Shown: positions 33,916-44,431 of the stretch, one piece after another
Layout: every line of letters begins with the position of its first letter
Numbering within the stretch: position 1 is the first letter of the stretch
Source of the DNA: Metarhizium brunneum
Taxonomy: Eukaryota > Ascomycota > Sordariomycetes > Hypocreales > Clavicipitaceae
Length of the DNA stretch: 64,000 nt
Direction of reading: 5' to 3'
NCBI RefSeq assembly: GCF_013426205.1
Contig: NC_089427.1
Coordinates: 372,001-436,000, forward strand
Notes under the pieces: generated by a model
What the model was told of the DNA's origin: nothing
The model's database searches: none
The model's input: only the letters and a program-made list of their open reading frames with translations
Made by a program: the position numbers and the translations under genes

Positions 33916-35292
33916 ATGATTTCCACCATGATCTGCCAACTCGCCTTGTGGTTGACCCTGTTCAGCTGGACCATCTCTGGCGACGCTGGTGTTGGAGCCG
34001 TGCTTGAGGCCAGGGCACCTCCGCCGCTGCCCAGCGCAGACGACTTCTACAAAGTCCCCGACAACTTGGACTCGTATGCCCCCGGAGCCATTATCCGGCA
34101 CCGGCCGCCTCCAAACCCCATTGCGGTAGCCGGGTTGATACATTCCCAGAATCAGTATCCCGTCCATGTCGATGCGAGCTACCAGCTCCTCTACCGGACC
34201 ACGGATAGTCTCAACAACGCCACGGCCACGGTGCTCACCGTCCTCGTCCCGCGCAACGCCAACTTCAACAAGGTCCTCTCGTACCAAGCAGTAGACGATG
34301 CTTCCAACATCGACTGCGCGCCGTCGTACGCGTTCCAGCTGGACTCGGGCCCGTCCGTCGCCCAGGGCGAGGTGCTGCTCGTCGAGGCCGCCCTCGAGCA
34401 GGGCTGGGTCGTCATCGTCCCCGACTACCTCGGGCCCAAGGGCGCGTTCCTGGCCAACGTGCTCGCGGGCCAGGCCGTGCTGGACGGCATCCGCGCCGCC
34501 CGCAACTCGGGCGCCATCACGGGCATCGGCAAGAACCCGACGGTCACGCTGTGGGGGTACTCGGGCGGCAGCCTGGCGACCCTGTTCGCCGCGGAGCTGC
34601 AGCCCTCGTACGCGCCCGAGGTGGTCATTGCCGGCGCGGCGGCGGGCGGCGCCGTGCCCAACATCACCACCGTGCTGGGCAAGGTCGACGGCACCGGCGC
34701 CGCCGGCCTCATCCCCGCCGGCATCCTCGGCCTCGCCCACCAGTACCCCGAGGTCGACGCCCTCATCCAAAAGCACGTCCTGCCCCAGCACAAGGACGAG
34801 TTCTACAAGGCCGACAAGCTGTGCCTGCTGGGCAACATTAACGAGTTCAGCGGCAAGAACTTGAGCCAGTTTGTCGACGACCCCTCGCTGCTCTATGCCA
34901 ATCCCACCGTGGTCAGGATCGCGGGCGAAAACGACCTAGGGCAGCACGCCCCCAAGGCGCCGCTGCTCGTGTACAAGGCCACCAAGGACGAGGTGAGCCC
35001 CGTGGCGGAAACCGACGCCCTCGTCGACTGGTACTGCAAGCAAGGCACGACGGTCCAGTACCTGCGGGACGAGAGCACCGACCACGAGTCGTTGGCTGTT
35101 ACGGGTGCGCCCAAGGCGCTGGCCTGGCTGAGGGGGAGGATGAATGGCGAGGACCGCCAGACCGCCTGTGAGACCAAGACCGTCTACTCTGTCTTGTTGG
35201 ATTTCGGGGCCCTGGCCATTCTGCCCAAGGTCCTTCTTGACGCGTTCCTGGACGTGATAGGGAAGCGCGTAGGGCCGTTTATTAAATGGTGA
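33916..35292 (+). CDS. Secretory lipase (LIP/CAL-A family)
   Basis: A single exon of 458 aa. The ATG at 33916 was preferred to an in-frame codon 48 nt upstream because it starts the signal peptide (MISTMICQLALWLTLFSWTI). The alpha/beta-hydrolase of the secretory lipase family shows the nucleophile elbow GYSGG (Ser216), candidate acid Asp358 in KATKDEVSPV and candidate His390 in STDHESL. Four or more Cys and several N-glycosylation sequons (for example NNAT) fit an extracellular enzyme. The length matches Candida LIP and CAL-A type lipases (about 450-470 aa). It hydrolyses triacylglycerols or other lipid esters outside the cell. Promoter TATA is present. Confidence 0.92.
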   Translation: MISTMICQLALWLTLFSWTISGDAGVGAVLEARAPPPLPSADDFYKVPDNLDSYAPGAIIRHRPPPNPIAVAGLIHSQNQYPVHVDASYQLLYRTTDSLNNATATVLTVLVPRNANFNKVLSYQAVDDASNIDCAPSYAFQLDSGPSVAQGEVLLVEAALEQGWVVIVPDYLGPKGAFLANVLAGQAVLDGIRAARNSGAITGIGKNPTVTLWGYSGGSLATLFAAELQPSYAPEVVIAGAAAGGAVPNITTVLGKVDGTGAAGLIPAGILGLAHQYPEVDALIQKHVLPQHKDEFYKADKLCLLGNINEFSGKNLSQFVDDPSLLYANPTVVRIAGENDLGQHAPKAPLLVYKATKDEVSPVAETDALVDWYCKQGTTVQYLRDESTDHESLAVTGAPKALAWLRGRMNGEDRQTACETKTVYSVLLDFGALAILPKVLLDAFLDVIGKRVGPFIKW

Positions 35293-36823
35293 TGCGCCTC
35301 AGGGGCAGCATGACATGTGTGTATGACATGTATGAGATATATAGTAGGGCTAGCCAGTCATCTTACATGGTTGGCGTCGTATATAGCTACCAATGATATT
35401 GATTCATTCCCCATGTCCGTAAATTGCAGCACGTATTGTATACATAACATAAGCACAGGGCTTAACCCCGGTTCATGTGTAGGACGGGCGTGGCGCGCCG
35501 TGGCACTGCACCATGGACGTCCAGAGGCTGTTGCTCATCATTTCCACCATTGTGCAAGGAATGACTGACTTGCTTGTATAGTGGCTGGACCGCGTCAACT
35601 ATGCAGTGACAACTTGTTTGTTGAGCCGCGGCCCGGGTGTGTCGTGCTGAATTGAGCAACGGAAATGCGCCTTCACGTTTCCCAAGTCTCGTCGCTGCAC
35701 GATGGGATGGCGATAAGCGGACAAATTGATCTGCGGATTCGCCCTGGCAGCATGTACGCAGCATGGTCGTGGCTGAGCTTTGCCAGGGACCAAAGGACCG
35801 GACGCTTCCATGTGATGATGTGATGTCGCGGTGACAGTTGTAGGTTGGAGACAAGGGTCTGTGCCAAGACATCAGGCCTGTGTTGTCTGTTGACGGAACA
35901 CGTGCCAAGAGTTGACTGAGCACGTGACACATCCGATCAAGGTGCCAACTTGAATTTGCTCGAGAACCTGCGTCATGCCACGCTCAGCTACCCGTGGCCT
36001 GGGCAGAAGCTTCAGTGTTCTCACGATGTCCGTCCTTGCTCCTGGATCAGACCACCCTCGAGGCACATGCGCAACCTCGACACCGTCCCGTCAGCACATG
36101 TCAACCCGCAACGAGGTCCAGTCGTCTGGTACGGAGCAACCAAGGGCACCCCGGGCGCTCCGTTTGGAACGGATCCAAGGAACCACTTCAAGGTCCGGCG
36201 GGCGGGCGCCGCCAACTCGCGCCGTCGTCTGGCCCCAGACAATTCGCGAATCTGGCCATTTGCGGCCCAGTCGTGCACGTCCAGAGTGGGCCGACGATCG
36301 GGCCCTTTTTTTTTTCTTCAGATGTTCCCCAACTCGTCGCAAGCTTCGTGGCGAACCAGGCACAGCGCGAGCCGGACCCGCGGGGGCGACGGCAACCAAG
36401 GAGTCGACAAATCGCATTCGTGGGACAGACGGCCACTGCGATGCGTCGTCTCCTGTCTGAGGCGACACACCGTCGTCGACACATGCCGAGGCCTGCGGCT
36501 ACGGAGGGCATTCTGGCCCGCGCCGGGGTTGAAATAAAGTCGCAGCCCGCCCCGTCCAGCGGCTTCGTTTCCCATCCGTCTCTGGAGAAGCTTTGCGTCT
36601 TGGTATAAGAATCCGGGGAAGCCTTGCGCCTTGTCTCTCGGACTACCAGTGCACCCACCACCAACCGCCGTGCTCCTGCTGCCTCGTCCAGACGAAATCG
36701 CGTCCCGCACACCACCATCGCAGGGTTAGGGTTGGGGCCACTCCACCTTTTTTGCTTTTCTCGTCGCCATTCGCAACGAGGCGCCGACATCACCATCACA
36801 GACGAGCAAGAAACACAGCCGCC
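35293..36823. other. Intergenic, monooxygenase upstream region
   Basis: A 1.5-kb stretch. Several long overlapping frames exist on both strands from 35.9 to 36.6 kb, but none shows a domain. It contains a T tract near 36306-36315, TATAAG at 36604 (220 nt before the next ATG) and a telomere-like motif at 36722. Confidence 0.5.
36722..36737 (+). repeat. Telomere-like motif in monooxygenase leader
   Basis: AGGGTTAGGGTTGGGG carries two TTAGGG-type units about 100 nt upstream of the monooxygenase ATG, downstream of the TATAAG element. It could bind a telobox-type factor. Confidence 0.4.
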
Positions 36824-38293
36824 ATGGCACACAGGAAACAAGACGTCGACTATGACGTCGTCATCATCGGCGCCGGCATCTCGGGCATCAACATGGGCTA
36901 CCGACTGCAGGAGCGCAACCCCGAGCTGAGCTACTGCATCGTCGACGCGCGCCACGAGATTGGCGGCACCTGGAGCCTCTTCAAATACCCGGGCATCCGA
37001 TCCGACTCGGACCTGTACACGTTTGGGTTCCCGTGGCGGATATGGGAGGAGAAGCAGCCCATCGCCCACGGCACCCTCATCCTCAAGTACCTCAAGGAGT
37101 CGGCGGCCGAGGCCGGCGTCGACAAGCACATCAAGTTCAACCACAAGGTCGACAAGATGGACTGGTCGTCGGCCTCGTCGTCGTGGAACCTCGACATTGT
37201 CGCCAACGGCGCCGACAAGATCAAGCTGCGCTCGCGCTTCGTCTTCCTGGGCACCGGCTACTACAACTACGACGAGCCGCTGCAGACGCAGATCCCGGGC
37301 CTCGAGGACTTTGCCGGCCCCGTCATCCACCCGCAGTTCTGGCCGACGGACCTCGACTACACGGGCAAAAACGTCGTCATCATCGGGTCGGGCGCCACGG
37401 CCGTCACCCTGCTGCCGTCCATGTGCGACAAGGCCGCGCACACCACCATGCTGCAGCGCTCGCCGACGTACATCCTGGCCCTCCCGCAAAAGGACTACCT
37501 CGACCGCGCGCTGCGCTTCCTGCTGCCCGGCGGCGTGGCCCGGAGCCTCATCCGCTTCAAGTGGATCCTGTCGGCGTTCCTGCTCACCACCTTCTGCACC
37601 TGGTTCCCGCGGCTCGCGCGCGCCCTCATCCTCAAGCGCACGGCGCGCGAGCTGCCCAAGGGCGTCGCCATGGACCCTCACTTCACGCCGCGCTACAACC
37701 CGTGGGAGCAGCGCATGTGCCTCTGCCCCGGGGGCGACTTCTTCCAGTGCCTCAAGACGGGCCGCGCCAGCGTCGAGACGGGCGTCATTGCCCGCGTCAC
37801 CCCCAACGCCATCAAGCTCACGTCCGGCCGCGAGCTGCACCCGGACGTCATCGTCACGGCCACGGGGCTCAAGCTCCACATCGCCGGCGGCATCGAGACC
37901 TCGGTCGACGGCGCCCCCGTCCACATCCCCGACTGCTACGCCTGGAAGGGCTGCATGCTGGAAAACGTGCCCAACCTCGCCCTGTCCATCGGCTACGTCG
38001 ACGCCAGCTGGACCCTGGGCGCCGACGCCACCGCCCAGCTCGTCTGCCGCATGCTGAGCCGCAGCGCGCGCGAGGGCTACAGCGTCATCATGCCCCGGCT
38101 CAGCGACGCCGAAAAGGCCGCCATGAAGCCGCTGCCCTTTATGCGCCTCAACTCGACCTACGTCGAGAAGGGCAAGAGCCTGTTCCCCAAGGTCGGCTCC
38201 GACCCGCAGTGGAAGCCGCGCTCGCACTACTGGAAGGACATTACGAATGCGTGGTGGGGGAACATTGACGCCGGTATTCAGTGGTTGAAGTGA
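36824..38293 (+). CDS. Baeyer-Villiger-type flavin monooxygenase (EthA-like)
   Basis: A single exon of 489 aa. The start at ATG 36824 sits just before the FAD Rossmann motif GAGISG (16-21); the longer frame upstream is untranslated leader. The BVMO/FMO fingerprint FxGxxxHxxxW is present as FAGPVIHPQFW (163-173) and is followed by the NADPH-binding GSGATA (188-193). A family segment RYNPWEQRMCLCPGGDFF lies in the C-terminal half. The length equals typical EthA/4-hydroxyacetophenone monooxygenase-like enzymes. It inserts oxygen into ketones or oxidises heteroatoms using NADPH and O2; no membrane anchor or signal is seen, so it is likely cytosolic. The substrate is unknown. It is tail-to-tail with the Mpv17-type gene. 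Confidence 0.92.
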   Translation: MAHRKQDVDYDVVIIGAGISGINMGYRLQERNPELSYCIVDARHEIGGTWSLFKYPGIRSDSDLYTFGFPWRIWEEKQPIAHGTLILKYLKESAAEAGVDKHIKFNHKVDKMDWSSASSSWNLDIVANGADKIKLRSRFVFLGTGYYNYDEPLQTQIPGLEDFAGPVIHPQFWPTDLDYTGKNVVIIGSGATAVTLLPSMCDKAAHTTMLQRSPTYILALPQKDYLDRALRFLLPGGVARSLIRFKWILSAFLLTTFCTWFPRLARALILKRTARELPKGVAMDPHFTPRYNPWEQRMCLCPGGDFFQCLKTGRASVETGVIARVTPNAIKLTSGRELHPDVIVTATGLKLHIAGGIETSVDGAPVHIPDCYAWKGCMLENVPNLALSIGYVDASWTLGADATAQLVCRMLSRSAREGYSVIMPRLSDAEKAAMKPLPFMRLNSTYVEKGKSLFPKVGSDPQWKPRSHYWKDITNAWWGNIDAGIQWLK

Positions 38294-38639
38294 GGGGAGA
38301 GTAAATAATACACGTGTTGGAAGAAACGGTCATTGATGTATTTTAGTGTTTACTTTTTTTTTTGGCGCAAATATACCGTAGAAGCGTACTGGGACTGTCC
38401 CTTGCAATATAAACTTGAATGCATCGTGGACGTCACATTGCGGATGTTCTAGAATACCGACATGTATACCCAGCCATAGTACCATCTCTATCTATAGGTC
38501 CTCCACATGCACTTTTGGCAGATTCGTAACAGACGCAAACGCCGGCCGCAGGCGGCCCCCGGCAGGGCCCCCGGAGGGAAATCACAGCACAGGCCAGCTG
38601 GGCAATGTTCAATGTTGGCTCTCTCCGCCAATTGCAAAT
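38294..38639. other. Convergent 3' flank
   Basis: A 346-nt stretch between the monooxygenase and the Mpv17-type gene, with a T-rich tract near 38351. No gene is seen. Confidence 0.5.
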
Positions 38640-39377
38640 CTACACGCGAGCCGCCACCAGGCTCATGTATATCCCCCACAGGAAGCCGATGAAGCTCAGA
38701 AACACAATCCTCTTGGAAACGGGAATCACGCTGAAGCTCACAATCGATGCCAGCGGCCAGATTCTGTATCCGGCAACAATAATAGGAACCGTATCCTGGC
38801 TGCGTTAGCGGCATGCGACGCGTCGGATTCGGGGCCCTTACATCCACGACGCTCTGCCATATGCTGCCCGGTGAGCGGGCCTTCAAGACGCCCATGATGA
38901 CGAGGAACGCGACCGTGTTGAGGACGGCGCCCAGCGTGATGCAGTCGATGAACCACTTGGTCAGCGTGTTGCGGTAGCTGAACGCTTCGGGCGGCCGTGC
39001 CTGCCGCTCGCCGCCTTCCTCGACAATCTGCTGCAGCTCAATCGCCTCGTAGGGCCGCCGGGTCGGAATGTGCGCCGGGAATCGCCGCTCGAGGAACTGC
39101 TGCCAGTGGTAGTTTGGCGGCGTCGTGAGCAGCGTCAGCAGGAGGAACCGCAGCAGCTGCAGGGGGTCCAGCGAGAACGGACGCTATTTTTGCCCGCATT
39201 GACAAGCAGTATGTTAGTCCAAGGACCAAGAGTATGGCAGATGGCGCTCCGGTGGTGGCGAGCTCGGCCGGTACGTACCTGCTGCTGGTAATGGTCGAGG
39301 AATTGGGCGCACATGTTGGACGCTGTCGAGAGGCCGGTCGCCTGGAGCGTGGCCACTGCAATCGGTGACAAGGTCAT
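38640..39377 (-). CDS. Mpv17/PMP22 family membrane protein
   Basis: Three exons, 39377-39279, 39183-38842 and 38795-38640, give 198 aa. Frame is kept across a 95-nt intron and an unusually short 46-nt intron (GTAAGG...CTAACGCAGCCAG). Family hallmarks in order are an N-terminal helix (SPIAVATLQATGLSTASNMCAQFL), TPPNYHWQQFLERRFP, a central membrane helix after KWFIDCITLGAVLN, and the C-terminal block GYRIWPLASIVSFSVIP then SFIGFLWGIYMSLVAA. Proteins of this family sit in the peroxisomal or inner mitochondrial membrane and form small pores or affect nucleotide and redox homeostasis. An in-frame ATG at 39407 would add ten residues; the inner one aligns better with family N-termini. Confidence 0.88.
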
Positions 39378-42300
39378 GTCGCAGATTCCCAATGGCTTGC
39401 CGGACATGTGTTCCCGAGTTCGAAACCATCGCCGTCTGCTGGTTGTACAGGACATGCTGGCCGTTGGGTTCCATCACGTGATCTCGTCCACTTGTCCCCC
39501 GTTGCAGTTTCGAAATCAAGTAGGGATCAGCAGGGATTGGGGGACGAAGGGAATTTGGCAAGCATCATGGTGTCGCAATTGCGGTTGTGGTGGTGGTTGG
39601 CTGGCCGAGCTTCGGGTTGAAGAATAGGAGAGCTGCTAGTAGTATAGCGACATAAGAGCCTAGCTTCCAGGACTATACATAGGTGCCCCATTTGACGAGA
39701 CAAATTCGCTCAAGCGCTCTTAGAGCTGTCCACTTCCAAGTAGAGAACCCGCATCGGTTGGGCGATTAGCGTGGCCGGACAATATGCCGTATTGCAAATG
39801 ATGTGCGGCGCATCTAGTTGTGAAGCGTATTGTTGAGGTAGGCTGAATCTGCCAAACGGCCAACGAGTACCAAGATCGGTGCTTGACTCGTTAAAACGGA
39901 GACTAGAACTATCGTCAGCGATAATAGAGTGAGGGTCATATATTCGTTCTCTTTGGCGGCATTCAACGCACCGGGACCTACATCCGGGAACAGTCAAGTG
40001 TCAATTCACATCGCGCCCACCCAACCCAAGTGCCTGACAGGCAGCATCCAAAACTGCCAGCATAGGCATCAGCAGCCATAGCGGGAGAACCACGACGTGT
40101 CCCTCAATACTCCAAGCTTATCGACTTCATCCACATGCCACAGCAATCACATGCGCTCCCACCTTTTGTCCATTTGTACAAACTCGGACAAACAAGAAAG
40201 ACAAAGGGCAGCCTTTTGGCAATACACTCTAGCCATCGGTACGCACGTGTGCCGAGGGCAAAGCTTCAACAACAAGCTCCTTCCAATAGAAATATAGGCC
40301 GAATTTCAATACAGAATTGTCTCCTGCAAGTGTGCAAAGCGCGGGAATCTCGTTCCCCGGATATCCAATCGGGTCTTCCAAATGGGAACAATGGCCGTCA
40401 CAGTCTCGGGTGTGGCCGGCCGATTCTTGCATCCCATTGTTTCCATGTGCAGGATAATACTTTTGCTTGTCGTGTGAAACAATAGCACAAGAACTAATGC
40501 AATAGTGAATATAGAAACGAACTGTTATGGGAGCAGAGTTAGTTAAAGATCCGCCTCATTCCATCACGTGTCCGGTATAAAACGACCCATCCGGAGAGAA
40601 ATACTAGTACCGTTATAGGACATGTAGTACTCTGTTGGAAATACTTGATTTCTAGTACCTTTGGCATAGTCTTTGCCCTCCCTGCGATTACCTGTTGCCC
40701 AAGACAAGTCTGAATCACGGCAACGACTCTTATCCCGACCTAGTTCTTTGTCAAAACACAGATTTTGAAATTATCCCGTGACACGTTGCTCAACATGCCC
40801 AACATACTCGATGCCAAGAACCCGCCGCATCTAGCCGACTGTCATATGAAGGCGTCTTCGATCAAGTACATATTCGCGCACTGCTGTTGCACCCGACGCA
40901 CGACGACGCTGTCAACCACACACCCGGATGCGACGTGAGGATGCAGTGGCAGGTTCCAGAACGGGGGCATTTAATAACCCTGCTGCGAGGCGCACGGCCG
41001 ACACGACGCTGGCACAGGATTTTCGGGACTCGCTGCTTGACGCGGCATAGGAAACGTGCCGTACTAATGGCATACGTCTGTTGGAAGTTGGAACCCTGTG
41101 TTATTTAGTAGTGGATATTGTAGCTCTTGATTACGTCCTTTCGATTTTCACATGAGGCCACAATCGAGCTGTCCAGATCCTCAGTATTCTGGCTTCCAAG
41201 TGTCGTTAAAGATGGAATTAGCTCTCAAAGGGTCACAAGCCATTGTCACTTTCCCCGCCTGCGGATTGGCTTCCTTTTGCTGGCTACGTTGTCGTTCCTG
41301 CACACCTCGAAAGGAGCCCAACGAGCCCATCCATCCATGGCTACGCTTGAAACTGAAACAATGGCGGACTGTGGGCTTTCCCCGGGTCGGAATTTCTTGG
41401 CTTTCATGTTTGAAAGGACAGGTGTAATGCTCTGCGGAGAAATCTGCAACTCGGGCAATATACCGACATATTTTGATCCAAGAGGGCTGAAATTCGATAT
41501 TTCATGTGAATATGGGGCTCTTGAAATGCGTTCATTCTTTCCAAAGTAGGAAGCTAGGGTACGGTATACTTGCGCCGCCAAGCCTGGTGGCTGCGGGTCA
41601 GGAGTTATCCCGCTGACTTTGACACACATTACGGATTGAAGTCTTGATCCAACTTCCTGGCGCCTGCTTTTCTGGCAAAAAGGACGGAAAGGAAAGTCAT
41701 GTGCAGCTGCATGATCCCTGTTTGCATGCCGAGGTCCTGTAACCTTACCCTGGCTCTGAATGGTAGGTGATGGGTTATGGTCAGCAGGCAGTGTCCCCAA
41801 CATTACGTTGTGCAATCGGACGTGGTGCCTGTTATGGCTTGATCCGCGCCGAATGAAGCCTAGCAGGATCTGGGGTAGCGCAAGGGTTGGAAATGCGGGG
41901 AGCACAGCAGGGTCAAGTGCTGTCAACGTTCAATGTTTCTTTGCTGCTGATCTTCCAGCGCTAACAAAACAGCTCGTAAGCATTTGAGCTGCGGCAGTCT
42001 GGTGAGTTGAGCTCGGGAAGCGTAAAACCGGAGTGTCGGATGGGCCAAAGACCTGGCCCTGATGTACTTCCACATCATCTTGCGATGGGTTCAGCCTTCA
42101 GCCGACTCTGCGGAGGCGCCTGCTCCGGGTAAAGACTTATGGCGTCGGCATGTGTAATAGACAGCTCAGCCTGCTTGACGGATTCTAGGGCGCATCGTGT
42201 GGCACACTGAACAAGGTGCGCGCATTGCGCCGCGCGATTGAGACACACAGGTGCAGGACATGAGAAATAGCGCCGGGAGATCATCCAATCGTGGAAAGCT

Positions 42301-42591
42301 ATTTGGCCTATCAAGAAGGCTTCCAATCTGTTCTACATTCCGATCCGGGATAGTTGAGCCCGACTTTCTCCTGGCGGTAAAGGAGTCATATGCTGCATGG
42401 TACTGGGAACATGCAACGAAGAGCAGTATAAGAGGGCGACAACATCCTCAGCTTCATGGTGTGTATGTTTGGAGATATCAGACAGGTTGCCCCCCCTTCA
42501 AGCGACACTACATCCGAGCTTGCTTTCTGCGGCATTCTCCTTTTCTCTCTCCGTCCCCCGTGTTCCTGCATACTTGATTGATATCGACACT
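39378..42591. other. Long intergenic stretch, no gene seen
   Basis: A 3.2-kb stretch. Frames up to 226 aa (41.2-41.9 kb, minus) have no domain signal and overlap frames on the other strand. No LTR copy or tandem repeat was noticed. The last 170 nt are the cutinase promoter. Confidence 0.5.
42427..42434 (+). promoter_or_regulatory. TATA box of cutinase gene
   Basis: TATAAGAG lies 158 nt upstream of the cutinase ATG, followed by a pyrimidine-rich leader. Confidence 0.45.
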
Positions 42592-43418
42592 ATGCACTTC
42601 TCAAAGGCAGTTCTTGTTGGCCTAGCCTCTAGCTTCGTCGCGGGTGCTCCGGTGTCGGATGTGGAATATACGGCCATCGAAAAACGGGACTTGAACCTGA
42701 ATGCATTTCTAGCCGCCATTGTGGAAATATTTCCCGTCAATGTTCCCGTCAATGGCATCTGTACGGCTTTGGGCATTGGTGAAACTGCTTTGGCAGCGGG
42801 GTTTGGCCTCAAAATAAATGCCAACCGTAGGGGATGTGCCGACGTCACGGTCGTCTTCGCACGAGGCACCTGTGATCCCGGTAACGTTGGTGCTCTCGTT
42901 GGGCCGCCCTTTTTTCGGGCTCTCGAGGCGGCCATCGGGTCCTCCAAGTCGGTCGCCATTCAGGGCGTTGAGTATCCAGCAACGGTTGACGGGTATCTCA
43001 GGGCAGACCCAGCTGCTGGAGTGACCATGTAAGTTCACCCTGGCTGACTGGTCGCTCGGGCAACAAACATGTGCTCGTTGTGCTGACACAACTCACCAGG
43101 GCTAAATTCATCACCAACACCATCGCCGAATGTCCCAAGACACAGTTCGTATTGAGCGGATATTCTCAAGGAGGCTATGCTGTCCACAATGCGGCCAAAA
43201 ATCTCGACGCCAAGTCCATGTCCAAAGTCAAGGCCGTCGTCATTTTCGGAGACCCAATGTCCAAGGAGCCGGTGCGAGGCATTGACGCAAGCAGGGTAAG
43301 CATTGTTTGCCACGAGGGCGACGATATCTGCGACGGAGGTGTTTTCATCACACCGCAGCATATCACATATGCTGCGGATGCGGAGTCGTCTGCCGATTTT
43401 GTGGTGTCGAAACTCTGA
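42592..43418 (+). CDS. Cutinase (secreted serine esterase, CE5)
   Basis: Two exons, 42592-43028 and 43100-43418, with a 71-nt intron (GTAAGT...CACCAG) give 251 aa. The ATG at 42592 opens a signal peptide (MHFSKAVLVGLASSFVAGAP); KR at residues 31-32 suggests a propeptide site. Family motifs: CADVTVVFARGTCDPGNVG at the start of the fold, nucleophile elbow GYSQGG (Ser168), Asp220 in CHEGDDIC and His233 in PQHITY completing the triad, with conserved disulfide cysteines. It cleaves cutin polyester or other lipid esters outside the cell. Residues 37-75 are an unusually long hydrophobic N-terminal stretch for a cutinase. Confidence 0.94.
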
Positions 43419-44431
43419 AAACACTGAGGGTCGGAGTAGCGGAAAGGATTCGAGAGTCAAGAGTCAAGAGCAGCAAATGGTCAAGTGTGCAACTGGTACG
43501 CATCGCCTCATTGTACGTGACGAGCACATAAATAGTCTTAAAAAGCGCATTTTAACTCTCGACTGCGAATTTTGATGAATCTATGCCATGGTTGCATGTT
43601 TGTATTGAGTAAAGGTTGGAGTTGTGACCATGATGAGGGATTGACGAGGTGACATCGGGAAGGCGCGTTCGAAGGCACCAGACTGCATTTCTGCCCGCCT
43701 ACCCTGTTGAATGAGCATGTGCAGTTGGCTCTGGTTTGCACGTCAAACTTTGCATGTGAGGTCAAGTGATGCCCCGACTTGACTGTCCCTCAAATGCACG
43801 ATTTCAGGACAGTCCAACCTCGACAGTTGGGTGGCACCACTTGCAACTTTTGGAGTGGCATGATGGCCGTCCAGTGACCACCTACATGTACGAACCTACA
43901 AAACGCATGTGCACCCGAGTCACTGGCTCCTTCTGCGAGACACGGGCCGACGGGCAGCCACAATGTCATTGTTCCAAGCTTGCATGGCACTGAGTGATAC
44001 CAGACGTCAATCGACTCGGAAAATGGACCGATGCTCATCAATAGCAGCCTGATTCGGGGTCAGAGCAGCCCATCCAATGTCAAGTCTCGTGTCGCGCCTT
44101 GACTCCGACTTTCGAGTGGCGACGGCGTCACTTGCCCCACCAGAAACGCAGCCGGTCACATCCATTGACCCTTCATCCCCGTTTACCAGTCGACGTACAT
44201 GAATACTACCGGAGTTTTTCTCCATATCAACACCCGTAATCCGTTCACCTAACCCAGTTCCTCATCACAATCATCCTAGTCCTTGTCAACCCCGGACTCT
44301 GGCGGGCTGGAGTTCCATCTCGATCCCTCTTTAGATTGCAACCTCGTCTTGCCGTCAGTTGAATCTCAACTCCTACATCCGCACCGACGCATCACGTACC
44401 ATCCCCCATCCATCAACTTACCACATACACC
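43419..44431. other. Intergenic, no gene seen
   Basis: About 1 kb between cutinase and the FAD dehydrogenase. No feature is supported beyond promoter-type C/A-rich leader just before 44432. Confidence 0.5.

Noticed and set aside
36188..38227. A 679-aa minus-strand open frame antisense to the monooxygenase
   Set aside because: It is a shadow of GC3-rich codons; the sequence is Ala/Gly/Arg/Asp low-complexity without domains, while the plus strand has full BVMO motifs.
41246..41926. A 226-aa minus-strand frame in the 39-42 kb gap
   Set aside because: No recognisable domain, many overlapping frames on the other strand and no promoter signal.
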